Notes: a model not told the origin generated them from the sequence alone. DNA of 64,000 nucleotides from Pyrinomonadaceae bacterium (GCA_028284415.1 JANQRU010000005.1:124001-188000); one strand, 5' to 3'. Counted from the stretch's first letter, positions 8,512-17,168 are shown. Numbers and translations are program-made.

Positions 8512-9569
8512 TTTAATTCCACTCCCCTTATAGCCAAGCCAACAGCAACAGCCATTTCGGGCATAATCTCACTCAAATAATCAGGATCAAATTTTCTTGT
8601 ATCTACTTTGATCTGACGAAACGGATCTAAAACCTCGACAGGCAGTTCAAGTCTCGAAGAAAGATCTTCTGCCAATCCGACCAATTTAGAACCACCGCCT
8701 GAAATTAAAATTTTCTCAACGGCGATTTCATCATCTTCGGTCGTCGCACGGTAGAAATCGAAAGTCTTTTGTATTTCCATCGCAACCATTTCCGTTACAT
8801 TGTTCATTAATGGTTCAATTGCTTTTTCATCTAAATCTTCGACGGCATCAGCAACTCCGCGCTTAACAGCTTCGGCTTGCTGGAAACTAAATCCAAGACT
8901 TCTTTGCAAAATATCCGTAAACTGACTTCCACCAACAGTTATGTCACGTGTAAAAAGTGAATTAGAGCCTTTAACAATGTTTACGTTCATTGTTGAAGCT
9001 CCGATGTTCAGTAAAGTTACGACTTGTGATTCGTCCGGTTGGTAATTTACTTCGTAGCAATTTTGTAGAGCGAAAGTATCAACATCAATAACCATCGGTT
9101 GTTTTCCGGATAATTGAATCGCTTGTTTTATGTTGTCTAATCTTTCGCGTTTGCAAGCAGCAATCAAAACTTGAGTTGATTCTTCGTCTTCATCCGTAAC
9201 GTGATAATCCAAGCTTACATCTGATAAATCATATGGAATGTGCTCTTCCGCGTGCCAATCAATTGATTCTTCCAATTCTTCACGGCTCATTTGCGGCAGG
9301 ATTATATTTTTAATGATTACGGAGTGTCCGCTTACGCTTGTTACTACCTGGTTTGATTTAATCTGGTGATCTTTACAGACGTTCTGAATAACTTCAGAAA
9401 CTGAATTTAACTCCATGATTTGTCCGTCAACGACTGTGTCATCGGGCAAATTCTCGAATCCAAGACTCACCAAATTTAGACTGTTCACTTTCCCATCAAG
9501 TTCAACTACTTTGATAGAACTCGAACCGACATCTAAACCGGCAACGCTTTTCTTTTTACCGAACAGCAT
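8508..9569 (-). CDS. pilM: Type IV pilus assembly ATPase-fold protein PilM
   Basis: The 353-residue protein has an actin/FtsA-like fold: the phosphate-1 motif GLDVGSSSIKVVEL at about 10-24, an adenosine motif ILISGGGSKLVGLAEDL near 290-306, and the family segment SIDWHAEEHIPYDL. PilM is the cytoplasmic ring subunit that binds the PilN N-terminus. It is the first gene of the pilMNOPQ-roadblock unit and is preceded by more than 500 nt of non-coding DNA containing a structured leader. Confidence 0.95.
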   Translation of the reverse strand: MLFGKKKSVAGLDVGSSSIKVVELDGKVNSLNLVSLGFENLPDDTVVDGQIMELNSVSEVIQNVCKDHQIKSNQVVTSVSGHSVIIKNIILPQMSREELEESIDWHAEEHIPYDLSDVSLDYHVTDEDEESTQVLIAACKRERLDNIKQAIQLSGKQPMVIDVDTFALQNCYEVNYQPDESQVVTLLNIGASTMNVNIVKGSNSLFTRDITVGGSQFTDILQRSLGFSFQQAEAVKRGVADAVEDLDEKAIEPLMNNVTEMVAMEIQKTFDFYRATTEDDEIAVEKILISGGGSKLVGLAEDLSSRLELPVEVLDPFRQIKVDTRKFDPDYLSEIMPEMAVAVGLAIRGVELK

Positions 9570-9639
9570 TATTTTCTTTTACTCCTTATTGCTTTTGCGT
9601 CAATCTGTTTTGTTTTGTAAATCAAGTTTTTAAAAAACT

Positions 9640-9801
9640 TCGGGATTTGGCTTATTTGAAGATTTTTTGCCACCCATGGCGGATTGACAGTAAAGACAGG
9701 ATTTTTTGTTTGATAGGTCAAAACTGAAGATAAGCCAAAAGTCCCGATTTAATTTTCAATGAGATAAAACCAACTTTGAGTAATGCTTTGGTGGTTTTCT
9801 C
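9640..9801 (-). promoter_or_regulatory. Structured 5' leader upstream of pilM
   Basis: On the minus strand the region before pilM can fold into two long-range stems. Positions 9730-9747 (ATAAGCCAAA, bulge, TCCCGA on plus) pair with 9640-9655 (TCGGGA, TTTGGCTTAT), giving 16 base pairs closing a loop of about 75 nt that itself holds small hairpins. Upstream, 9789-9801 pairs imperfectly with 9761-9772. A leader this organised suggests RNA-level control of the pilus operon. I could not match it to a known riboswitch; the c-di-GMP-I core is absent. Confidence 0.4.
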
Positions 9802-9902
9802 TGTAAATAAAAAAACTCATTCATTTATCAAGGTGACGATAGGTAACAACACATTTTTGTGCCGCTACTAAATAAAATAACAAGAATGCACAAACAATGT
9901 CA

Positions 9903-9953
9903 ACATTATTTTACAATGTTTAACATCAAATTGGTAGATATTTTACCAATTTG
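9903..9953. promoter_or_regulatory. Two inverted repeats in the pilM promoter region
   Basis: AACATT (9903-9908) and AATGTT (9916-9921) form one dyad, matching the arms of the repeat at 3776-3804. AAATTGGTA (9929-9937) and TACCAATTT (9945-9953) form a second perfect 9-bp dyad. They are about 330-385 nt upstream of pilM, beyond the structured leader, where a promoter is expected. An operator role is inferred. Confidence 0.3.
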
Positions 9954-10021
9954 GCTATTTAATATGTCATTTTGACTGATTTTGTTTGCCTATGGAGATT
10001 TTGACTTTTTGAAAACAAAAA

Positions 10022-10052
10022 TAAAAACCCGACCATAAAGGCGAGTTTTTAT
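10022..10052 (-). terminator. Terminator of the ECF-linked secreted protein gene
   Basis: On the minus strand AAAAACTCG... pairs with ...CGGGTTTTTAT around a short loop, followed by a T-rich stretch. It lies about 75 nt after the stop of the gene at 10126-11007. Confidence 0.6.
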
Positions 10053-10125
10053 TCTTTTCATCTAACCTAAAATTTGACCAGAATGGATGAAAATTTAATT
10101 TTTACTGTTTAAGAAACGTATCAGA

Positions 10126-11007
10126 TCATTTCTTTTTAGGCTTGGCAATGTAAGTTAATCTGGATTTTCTTTCAACAATTTCATATTCGGAAGGAACCAT
10201 AAATAATGAAGAGTCCGGCTCACTACGATCAATATTCACTAAACGATAAATTTGCTCTCCATAACGTGGATCATAATTTCGTGAATAAACTATCATATTA
10301 AGCTCTTTGGAAAACCATTTTTCATAGACTGTTTCTATTGGTCTTTCATTTCCGATGGCATTTGCAGGAATGGTTACAGTTGTTTTTGTTCCTTTAGCCT
10401 CGACCCCTTCAAAGAATTTTGTCCCGAGAGATTCTGTTTTCTTTTCTCTTTTCGGAAGGGTTGTTACGCTTCCTAAAACTATCGCATAAGATTCTTTGAC
10501 TTCCTTCGCTTTTGCCAGTTCTTCTTTCAACTTTATTACACCTTCACTATTTTGCACTAAAGTACCTTTTATATCTTTTGTAATTGGGCGATAGTTATAG
10601 CGTCTGGCTTTTTTTGTTGATGTGTTTAAGACATATCGCACAGATTCAACCGGATCATAGATATAAATTGTGTTGCGTGAGCCGTAAAGATGATTAAGTC
10701 TCCACGTTCTATACCCGAAATTTCCGGCAACGCTCTCGCTTCCTTCCCTGCGAAATCTTCCTTCACTATCACGAAACATTTTTACAGTTGTACTTTTAGT
10801 GATCTTATTGCCATCTTGCAAAACCTGCACACTTTCACTGATCGCCTCTGCCGAATATGGCGAACCTTTGACGACTCGTGCTGAACTAGATACTGTGACC
10901 TCTCTTATTAGCTTTGACGAATCAGACGTTGTCGCTACAACGCCTTGCGAATATCCAACAGTAGCTAAAATTAGTCCGCACATTATGGATGCTAATTTGT
11001 ATTTCAT
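10126..11007 (-). CDS. Secreted protein of unknown function, third gene of an ECF operon
   Basis: The 293-residue protein has a signal peptide (MKYKLASIMCGLILATVGYSQ) and no membrane segment afterwards. The body is beta-strand rich with phrases such as KMFRDSEGRFRREG and IYIYDPVESVRYVLN, a pattern seen in acidobacterial secreted proteins that look like substrate-binding or LolA-like half-barrels. The family is not firmly recognised. It follows the anti-sigma-like gene by 26 nt, so it may be a periplasmic partner of the ECF system. Confidence 0.55.
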   Translation of the reverse strand: MKYKLASIMCGLILATVGYSQGVVATTSDSSKLIREVTVSSSARVVKGSPYSAEAISESVQVLQDGNKITKSTTVKMFRDSEGRFRREGSESVAGNFGYRTWRLNHLYGSRNTIYIYDPVESVRYVLNTSTKKARRYNYRPITKDIKGTLVQNSEGVIKLKEELAKAKEVKESYAIVLGSVTTLPKREKKTESLGTKFFEGVEAKGTKTTVTIPANAIGNERPIETVYEKWFSKELNMIVYSRNYDPRYGEQIYRLVNIDRSEPDSSLFMVPSEYEIVERKSRLTYIAKPKKK

Positions 11008-11033
11008 AAAAAAATTACTCCCTTACATTTATC

Positions 11034-11864
11034 TTAAAAGTTCTCAATTACTCTTATGGCTCTTGCCACTCCATCTTCTCCGACAAGTAGTTCTGTCTTG
11101 ATTTTTGAATCACTATTTTCAAGCTGTAAATTAACTCCCAGAGCAAATAATTCGGATCGTGAAAGCTCAGTCTTAACAATTTCTAAATGCTCACTCTCAA
11201 TTACCCCGTTAGCCCCAAAGGGCAAAGAATAAAATATCTTCTTTTCTTGTTTTGCAACTTGTGGGGAATCAGGTATTTCTTTCTTCTTTCTAAGTCCTTT
11301 GCGTTTGGCTTTTTTCTTTGAAGAAGAGATTGGTGGCTTTAAATAATTTTTTTTCTGAACAGATTTTGCAGTTCTTGAGTTTCTGCGACTGAACTTTCTT
11401 TTTTTCTTAAATTCGGAATTTTCGTTAATTAACTCTTCATCTGATTTGTAAATGCCAATTTTTGCTGCTTTAACTTCAGAGATAAGGTTAGAAGACAAAT
11501 CTTCTGACTCCGCTAGTTCGGTTTGATTTATTTTCGTTTGATTTTCTTTTGCTATTTGTCTGGTTTCTGCTTTACTAAATAAAAAAACCATTGAAAAAAT
11601 TGCCAACAAAACTATACAAGCCGATGCCGCAAGACCAATTCGATAATTTACAAAAACATTTCTTACAAAATTCCAGTTAAACAATAACTGCTTGGAGGTC
11701 TGAAGCTTCTGTTTTTCCTCCGTAGCAATCTTAGCCAACACAGAATCAAACAACTTTGGATCTGAAACGATTTCATCTATCTCCTCGTTTTTTAATCTCG
11801 TAGATTCAAGAAGACTCTTCTCGATTAAATCTAATCTATTTTGTTGTTCAGTTTGCTTTTTCAT
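11034..11864 (-). CDS. Putative membrane anti-sigma factor
   Basis: This 276-residue protein starts 36 nt after the ECF sigma gene. It has a cytoplasmic helical N-terminus (about 1-85), one membrane segment near 90-110 (IGLAASACIVLLAIFSMVFLF), a very basic linker with KKKAKRKGLRKKKE, and a C-terminal domain (about 205-276) with FGANGVIESEHLEIVKTELS. There is no HxxxCxxC zinc motif. Its topology and position fit an anti-sigma factor holding the sigma factor at the membrane. This is inferred from context, not from a family match. Confidence 0.6.
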   Translation of the reverse strand: MKKQTEQQNRLDLIEKSLLESTRLKNEEIDEIVSDPKLFDSVLAKIATEEKQKLQTSKQLLFNWNFVRNVFVNYRIGLAASACIVLLAIFSMVFLFSKAETRQIAKENQTKINQTELAESEDLSSNLISEVKAAKIGIYKSDEELINENSEFKKKRKFSRRNSRTAKSVQKKNYLKPPISSSKKKAKRKGLRKKKEIPDSPQVAKQEKKIFYSLPFGANGVIESEHLEIVKTELSRSELFALGVNLQLENSDSKIKTELLVGEDGVARAIRVIENF

Positions 11865-11900
11865 CGCTTATTCCAAAAGACGTCATTCATTCAAAATCGG

Positions 11901-12536
11901 TTACAAATATTTCTTAATAATTTTCCTCAGAGCCTTTCTTGCACGACAGGTTCTCGTTTTAATCTTTGATTTTGACCAACCTGTTATTTCTGAAATTTCA
12001 CTGACGTTCATTCCCTCTCCGTAAAACATACGCAGAACTGCTTGATCTTCCGGTGATACATGCGATAACAATTTATTAGCCAAATCCTTTTCGGAAAGAA
12101 TTTCTTCTATCGTTTTTTTGCTATCTGTAAAAAGGCTTTCGTTTTCAGTTTCTGCAAATTCACAAGAAAGATTTTCAGGCTTTCTTTTATTTTTCCTAAG
12201 AGTATCTATACAAACATTTGCCGTAATGCGTTTTAACCAACCAGCCAAGGAATAATCATACTTCCCGTTAAAGTTTTTAAGTTCAAAATAAACTTTGGCA
12301 AAAGTGATCTGTATTATTTCTTCAACCTGTTCGGGACGCTGAAAGTAATAGACGGCAACCGAAGCAACTAGACGCTTGTATCGCTCAAAAAGCTGTTCAA
12401 ATGCTTTTTTTTCGCCAGCTAGAATAAGCTCAACAAGCTGCTGGTCAGTTGCGTCAGCGATAGACCTCGGTTTAGCACTTTCGTCCTCAATATGAGAACT
12501 TATTCCCTGATTTTGCCAGATAGTCGAATAACTCAT
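11901..12536 (-). CDS. ECF RNA polymerase sigma factor
   Basis: The 211-residue protein has region 2 (about 28-100: DQQLVELILAGEKKAFEQLF, then the -10 recognition helix with YDYSLAGWLKRITANVCIDTLRK) and region 4 (about 150-205: LSHVSPEDQAVLRMFYGEGM, SEISEITGWSKSKIKTRTCR). It lacks region 3, as expected of ECF sigma factors. It leads an operon with an anti-sigma-like gene and a secreted protein, and a good ECF-type promoter (12570-12598) lies 33 nt upstream, suggesting autoregulation. Confidence 0.92.
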   Translation of the reverse strand: MSYSTIWQNQGISSHIEDESAKPRSIADATDQQLVELILAGEKKAFEQLFERYKRLVASVAVYYFQRPEQVEEIIQITFAKVYFELKNFNGKYDYSLAGWLKRITANVCIDTLRKNKRKPENLSCEFAETENESLFTDSKKTIEEILSEKDLANKLLSHVSPEDQAVLRMFYGEGMNVSEISEITGWSKSKIKTRTCRARKALRKIIKKYL

Positions 12537-12569
12537 TTAGTCCGTGAAACTTTTGCAAAGTTATCACTA

Positions 12570-12598
12570 ATGACGAAATGTTCGGCTGTTTGGTTACA
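12570..12598 (-). promoter_or_regulatory. ECF-type promoter, probable autoregulation of the 11.9-kb sigma gene
   Basis: On the minus strand TGTAACC (12592-12598) and CGTCAT (12570-12575) are separated by 16 nt, the layout and approximate sequence of classical ECF promoters. The -10 element is 33 nt before the sigma gene's ATG. Confidence 0.55.
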
Positions 12599-12686
12599 AA
12601 AATTTTCTGGGGGAAGTGGATAGAGAGAAAATTTCGATGAGAAATTTTAATTAATTTATCTGTTCAAGCGGCTGTTTTTGATTAAT

Positions 12687-13469
12687 TTACTTTGATAAAA
12701 AATTCCGTATTATCTTTCCTGTTTCTGTGGGTTTTTCAAAGGGGAAAAGATGTGTTCCATCAATAAATCTATATTCAAACTGAAACTTTCTTTTCATAAA
12801 CCCAATCCGTGCAAGTCTTGCTTCCAAAGATTTTTTTCCACCCAGATAAATTGTCGGAGTTTTTATTTTTCCCTTTAGATTGGGAAGAAAATCAGGGATG
12901 CTTCGATAAATTTCTGCTTCGATGTGCGGTTTTATAAAAAGCTCAAAACCTTTTTCATTTTTAACTAATCCATGCGTAACATAATCGCGTAGAACACCTT
13001 CATCAAAATTCGCAAATTTCTTTTTCCGCCTGTAGTGTTCTAATGCCTCTTCGACTGTTTCAAAATGATTCCGACGCTTCTTAGTTACCCTTGCAGGTGA
13101 ATATTTGTCATAGAGAGATGTATGACGCATTTTTTTTATAACGAAGCTACTGAGCGGACTTATCACCATTGCATCAAGCAAAACTAGAGATTTATATAGT
13201 TCAGGCTTTTCCGAGGCGAGCATCAAATGCAGAACTCCACCCAAAGAATGTCCCACTCCAACGATTGGTTCGCGGTAATTCTTTTTTATTTCATCGTGCA
13301 ATTCTTCTTTCAAAGAATGCCAATTCGTCGCAACAGGATATTTAGGATTATGTCCGTGGTGTTCGAGATATTTGATCTCAAACTTATTTTCGAGCTGTTT
13401 GAAAACTTTATTGTAGGTTTTGGCAGGAAACCCGTTAGCGTGAGCAAAATGAATAATCGGCTTTTTCAT
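12687..13469 (-). CDS. Alpha/beta hydrolase
   Basis: The 260-residue protein has the nucleophile elbow GVGHSLGG with Ser75, an early oxyanion-type HANGFP segment (10-15), an acidic candidate in LLDAMVIS just after strand 6, and the catalytic His in DGTHLFPFEKP near residue 244. There is no signal peptide, so it is cytoplasmic. The substrate cannot be told. It is 29 nt downstream of the HExxH membrane protein gene. Confidence 0.88.
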   Translation of the reverse strand: MKKPIIHFAHANGFPAKTYNKVFKQLENKFEIKYLEHHGHNPKYPVATNWHSLKEELHDEIKKNYREPIVGVGHSLGGVLHLMLASEKPELYKSLVLLDAMVISPLSSFVIKKMRHTSLYDKYSPARVTKKRRNHFETVEEALEHYRRKKKFANFDEGVLRDYVTHGLVKNEKGFELFIKPHIEAEIYRSIPDFLPNLKGKIKTPTIYLGGKKSLEARLARIGFMKRKFQFEYRFIDGTHLFPFEKPTETGKIIRNFLSK

Positions 13470-13497
13470 CGGACTAAAGCCATTTTATTAAAAAATC

Positions 13498-14118
13498 TTA
13501 TTCAAACAAATGCGGGGCGAATTCTTTTGTTTGAAGTTTTACGTTTTTCCAAACCACCGAATGTTTATAGTTTGCCTCTGTCCAACCCAACTTAGAGCGG
13601 TTTGCCCAAACGTAAGAATAAGCAAGTTTCTCATCATAGCCTTGTAAGTGTTTTGCTTCATGTAAAAGAATTGAGGCACGCTCCAGATCATCTTGAGGAT
13701 ATGTAAAAAAATCCGGATACAAGGTCATAATCTCAAAAGGATAATTTGTCGCAGCATATGCATTTTCTTTTGGAACCGAACCATTTAACCAATTATCGCT
13801 CCCACGAAATACAGCTAAATTCTCCAAATAAAAAACTTCATCCGTAAAACCTTTTTCCTTCAAAACCGCGATTGCTCTGGTAACTTTTTCTCTTTCTTTG
13901 GCAGTTAAAGGTTCAGAAGACCAAATCAAAGAAAGATAAAATCCAGCTAATCCTAAAACCAATAAAACAAACACTACCCCAACACGCATTAACAGCGTCG
14001 GTGCAAAACCATTTCTGCTTTTCTTTGAAGCAACTTGGCGTAAATCTCCCTTGCAACGCAAACATTCGTTCGCATCTGCAAAATTGTTGAGTTTACATTT
14101 GGGGCACTTTTTGTTCAT
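13498..14118 (-). CDS. Zinc-ribbon membrane protein with HExxH motif (putative metallopeptidase)
   Basis: The 206-residue protein begins with a zinc ribbon (Cys5, Cys8, Cys19, Cys22), has one membrane segment at about 43-65, and then an extracytoplasmic domain with HEAKH at 153-157 in SILLHEAKHLQGYDE. The HExxH and a following acidic segment resemble the zincin fold. The combination of cytoplasmic zinc ribbon and external zincin-like domain is unusual. I do not recognise a named family; peptidase activity is inferred from the motif alone. Confidence 0.6.
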   Translation of the reverse strand: MNKKCPKCKLNNFADANECLRCKGDLRQVASKKSRNGFAPTLLMRVGVVFVLLVLGLAGFYLSLIWSSEPLTAKEREKVTRAIAVLKEKGFTDEVFYLENLAVFRGSDNWLNGSVPKENAYAATNYPFEIMTLYPDFFTYPQDDLERASILLHEAKHLQGYDEKLAYSYVWANRSKLGWTEANYKHSVVWKNVKLQTKEFAPHLFE

Positions 14119-14324
14119 TGATTTTGAATTGAGAAGAAAATTCCGCAGTCATTTAAAAGAAATTATTAAAGAAATTTCGTTTCCAAAAAACTCAATTTAA
14201 GGCAATGAAAGAAACCCAACAGATAAAATCTGCATCATAGCAATTTGCAAACCATGCAATAGAAGATTAAGATTTTCGTTTAGAATTTACATAATATCCA
14301 AATACTTTAAGGAGTGTAGAAAAA

Positions 14325-15377
14325 GTGAGATTAAAAAACTCCGTTATTTTTGTAGCTATAATTTTATTTTTATCCAGCTTTTCGGCATTCGCTCAAGAAA
14401 GCGAATTAAATGTCGTTGATGAAGTGATCGCACAGGTTAATGATGGTGTGATTACACTTTCCAAGATTAAACGGGAAATGAAAACAGCCGAAGAAAGCTT
14501 CCGTCAGGCAGGCAAAACCGAGGCAGAAGCCAAAGCTGAAGTTGAGAAAAACAAAGGTCAGCTTATCGCTAATATCATTAACGAAGAATTGCTTATCCAA
14601 AAAGCTTCTGAAATCGGTTTGGAAAAACAAGTTGAAGCGCGCACAAACCGACAACTCCTACAACTTGCCCAACAATATAATTTAAAATCGCTCGATCAGC
14701 TGTATCAAGCTATGCAACAGCAGAATATAGACCCACAAGAATATCGTGCGTTAATTAAGAAACAAGTAACCCGTGATTTAGTTTGGGAAAGCGAAGTTGA
14801 TGCGGTTCTTTACTACGGTTTTAAGCCTAAAGATATTAAAGCTTACTATCAACAGCATATTGATAAATTCAAAAAACCTGCGACGATCACGATTAGTGAA
14901 ATATTTTTAAGCTTTGCGGGAGCCAACAAAGCAGATGTAATTGCTAAAGCAAAAACTCTCGTGGAAAGAGCAAGAAAAGGCGAAGATTTTAAAAAGCTTG
15001 CAGTAGAAAATTCTGATCGTCCAAATGTTGCTGATACGAAAGGTAAAGCCGGAACATTTAAAGTCGGCGAATTAGACCCATTATTTGCAAAACCACTAAA
15101 AGGGGTAAAAGTTGGAGAAATCACAGACCCGATTGAGATGGAAATCGGTATGGAAATCTTACGGGTTGATGAGAGGACGAAAGGAAGCGATGAATCATTT
15201 TTTGATGAAGACGCTGTTCGTCGTGCGATGCTTATCGAAAAACTTCCTAATGCACGCAAAAAATATATGAAAAAATTGCGTGAAGATGCTTACATCAAGA
15301 TCAAAAGCGATTATCGTGCTTTAGTAACTCCGGCATTAGATGCTGATGCAACTGCTAAAAACGAATCAGGTAAATAA
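14325..15377 (+). CDS. SurA-like periplasmic peptidylprolyl isomerase
   Basis: The 350-residue protein has a signal peptide (to about residue 24), a SurA-type N-terminal helical chaperone domain (about 30-175, VIAQVNDGVITLSKIKREM) and one parvulin PpiC domain (about 183-285, with NSDRPNVADTKGKAGTFKVG). It probably assists outer-membrane protein folding. The start is GTG with AAGGAG (14309-14314) 10 nt before it. A strong terminator follows at 15397-15435. Confidence 0.85.
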   Translation: MRLKNSVIFVAIILFLSSFSAFAQESELNVVDEVIAQVNDGVITLSKIKREMKTAEESFRQAGKTEAEAKAEVEKNKGQLIANIINEELLIQKASEIGLEKQVEARTNRQLLQLAQQYNLKSLDQLYQAMQQQNIDPQEYRALIKKQVTRDLVWESEVDAVLYYGFKPKDIKAYYQQHIDKFKKPATITISEIFLSFAGANKADVIAKAKTLVERARKGEDFKKLAVENSDRPNVADTKGKAGTFKVGELDPLFAKPLKGVKVGEITDPIEMEIGMEILRVDERTKGSDESFFDEDAVRRAMLIEKLPNARKKYMKKLREDAYIKIKSDYRALVTPALDADATAKNESGK

Positions 15378-15396
15378 TTTGATTTAATTCAAAAGT

Positions 15397-15435
15397 AATG
15401 TAACGTCGTCAAACCTGATGGCGTTACATTTTTTG
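15397..15435 (+). terminator. Rho-independent terminator after the SurA-like gene
   Basis: AATGTAACG (15397-15405) pairs perfectly with CGTTACATT (15422-15430), followed by a run of T. It ends only 10 nt before the rqcP start codon, so it could also control entry into that gene. Confidence 0.85.
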
Positions 15436-15445
15436 TTTCTGAAAT

Positions 15446-15742
15446 ATGAGATTAGATTTATTCTTAAAATCCAGCCGTCTAATTTTGCGTCGAAGCTTAG
15501 CAAAGGAATTTACAAAAGAGGGTTTAGTAAAAGTAAATGGAATTAAAGCTAAGTCGGGGCGTGAAGTAAAAGTAGATGATGAAATCGAAATCAAACGCCA
15601 CAATCGAATCACCAAAGTAAAAGTTCTGAAAGTTCCCCAGAAAAAACAAGTTTCAAAAAAAGAAGCTCCTAATTTATATGAAGTTATTTCCGAAGAAATA
15701 ATCGAAGAAGAAATTCCTTTTGAGATAAAGTTGGAAAGCTAA
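15446..15742 (+). CDS. rqcP: S4-domain ribosome quality-control factor RqcP (YabO-like)
   Basis: The 98-residue protein begins MRLDLFLKSSRLILRRSLAKE, the start of an S4 RNA-binding domain (about 1-60) of the RqcP/YabO/HslR type, and continues with NLYEVISEE like Bacillus YabO. RqcP binds the 50S subunit with peptidyl-tRNA on stalled ribosomes and works with RqcH in Ala tailing. There is no clear Shine-Dalgarno and the preceding terminator ends 10 nt before the ATG, so expression probably depends on readthrough or an upstream promoter. Confidence 0.75.
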   Translation: MRLDLFLKSSRLILRRSLAKEFTKEGLVKVNGIKAKSGREVKVDDEIEIKRHNRITKVKVLKVPQKKQVSKKEAPNLYEVISEEIIEEEIPFEIKLES

Positions 15743-15758
15743 GAAGCTGCTTGAAAAC

Positions 15759-16592
15759 TCATTCTGAATCAACCTTTGGCTTTATCAAAAATAAACCAAT
15801 CAAAAAGAAAATTAGTGTAAAAAATTGTATATAGCCAGTAGCACTTGAAAACCTAGGTATATCTAAAATGTAGGTTATAAATTCCTGAGTTGGATTCTCC
15901 CAAATTCTCGTTATCCAACTTCCCTTTTCATCCGTAACAATATTTGCCAAAACAAGATATTTTACAACGAAGGCGAGTCCGAACAATCCTCCCAAACTCT
16001 GCAGAAGTCTGCGTGTATCAAACTCCGCAAATAGGTTATTCCAAAGTGTCCAGAAAAAACAGAAAGCTATTATCCAAAAAGGCAAACCTTGCTCGGGAAT
16101 TAAAGAATTAAAAACCTGAGTCGAAGCAGCAAAAAGAGAAAATATCACCGCTCCATTGGCAATATTTTTAAGCGTCGAAAAGTCTTCCGAAAACCAGCCA
16201 TCTAATCTAATTAAATTCGCACGGAAAAAAAGTACGATCAGAACCACACCAAAAACCAGACAAATCAAAGCGGGCTTTAAGAAAATAAATTCATTTGCCT
16301 CAATCCCGATCCGCATACCACCAAGGAGCGTCACGGTCAAAAAAATCAGCGGAAGGAAAACATATTGGAGATAATATTTTGAGTTAATGGGTCTTGTATT
16401 TTGAGTTTCAGATTTTGGAAAAGCTATCTCGTTTTTCGATTTTGTAGAGACTTCTCCTTCAACCTCAGATTCTATAATTTCTTTATTGACAGAAGCTTCA
16501 ATTAATTCTCCATCAATCACAGATAATTCTTCTACTTCCTTTATTTCTTTCTCCTCCTCTTTCATCTCTCCCTCTCGTTCTCTTCCCATCAC
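15759..16592 (-). CDS. Polytopic membrane protein of unknown function
   Basis: The 277-residue protein has an acidic cytoplasmic N-terminus (1-65, many Glu) and about six membrane segments between 75 and 270. It overlaps the upstream TPR-like gene by 4 nt. I do not recognise the family. Confidence 0.6.
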   Translation of the reverse strand: MMGREREGEMKEEEKEIKEVEELSVIDGELIEASVNKEIIESEVEGEVSTKSKNEIAFPKSETQNTRPINSKYYLQYVFLPLIFLTVTLLGGMRIGIEANEFIFLKPALICLVFGVVLIVLFFRANLIRLDGWFSEDFSTLKNIANGAVIFSLFAASTQVFNSLIPEQGLPFWIIAFCFFWTLWNNLFAEFDTRRLLQSLGGLFGLAFVVKYLVLANIVTDEKGSWITRIWENPTQEFITYILDIPRFSSATGYIQFFTLIFFLIGLFLIKPKVDSE

Positions 16593-17116
16593 TTTCTCTC
16601 CCTCGTGAGTTTCAAAGGGTTAAAATCATCTGCTGTGACTCGCAAACCTTCCTCAAATTCATTTTTTAATTCGACAGGGGTTTTCAATTTCAAATCAGCG
16701 TCATCCACCTTAAAATCATCGTCAATTTTTATCACACGATTTATTTGCTCCAGACCTTTTTTGAATAATTCATCGTCATTTGAAAATCTTCCCCATCCCT
16801 GCCGATAAAATGTGTATGCGATGTAAAACTGAGTTTTCGCATCCTTGTCTTCGGGATCAGCCTTCTCAAAATTATCTCTCGCCACCAAAAAATTATCTTG
16901 TCTAAAAGCCTTCAAACCTTCTTCAAATTTTTCTTTATCTATCTCGTAAGTATTCGTAATTACCTGAGCTTTTGTCGTTGCTTTTTCGACTGTTTCTTTG
17001 GCTTTTGTCGTAACCTCTTCAAAGTTCTTAGGTTCAGCCCAATAAAGCCACACAACGAAAAACATATAAAAAAGCGTCAAAGCAATACCTAAAATTTGGA
17101 TGTATTTTTCTTTCAT
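16589..17116 (-). CDS. Membrane-anchored TPR-like protein
   Basis: From ATG 17116 the 175-residue protein has an N-terminal membrane anchor (MKEKYIQILGIALTLFYMFF), a helical linker and a TPR-like helical repeat region (about 55-130, with FEEGLKAFRQDNFLVARDNFEKA). The upstream TTG at 17158 would add 14 residues before the anchor and is less likely. It is translationally coupled to the following membrane protein gene. TPR proteins of this layout act as scaffolds; the partner is unknown. Confidence 0.6.
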   Translation of the reverse strand: MKEKYIQILGIALTLFYMFFVVWLYWAEPKNFEEVTTKAKETVEKATTKAQVITNTYEIDKEKFEEGLKAFRQDNFLVARDNFEKADPEDKDAKTQFYIAYTFYRQGWGRFSNDDELFKKGLEQINRVIKIDDDFKVDDADLKLKTPVELKNEFEEGLRVTADDFNPLKLTRERK

Positions 17117-17168
17117 TGATATAATTTCACTCAATAAATAGGATACACGATTCAACAAAAAAAGTTTT

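Larger units (their letters stand above)
9570..10125. other. 556-nt intergenic region between pilM and the secreted protein gene
   Basis: No convincing ORF is present. From left to right it holds the pilM leader (to about 9800), AT-rich sequence that should contain the pilM promoter, two inverted repeats (9903-9921 and 9929-9953), and the terminator of the neighbouring minus-strand gene (about 10022-10052). Confidence 0.5.

Noticed and set aside
9640..9801. c-di-GMP riboswitch as explanation of the pilM leader.
   Set aside because: The conserved core nucleotides are missing on both strands; only generic stems are visible.
12628..12648. AAAATTTC/GAAATTTT hairpin after the alpha/beta hydrolase gene.
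   Set aside because: The stem is all A/T except one pair and has no T run in the gene's direction, so terminator status is weak.
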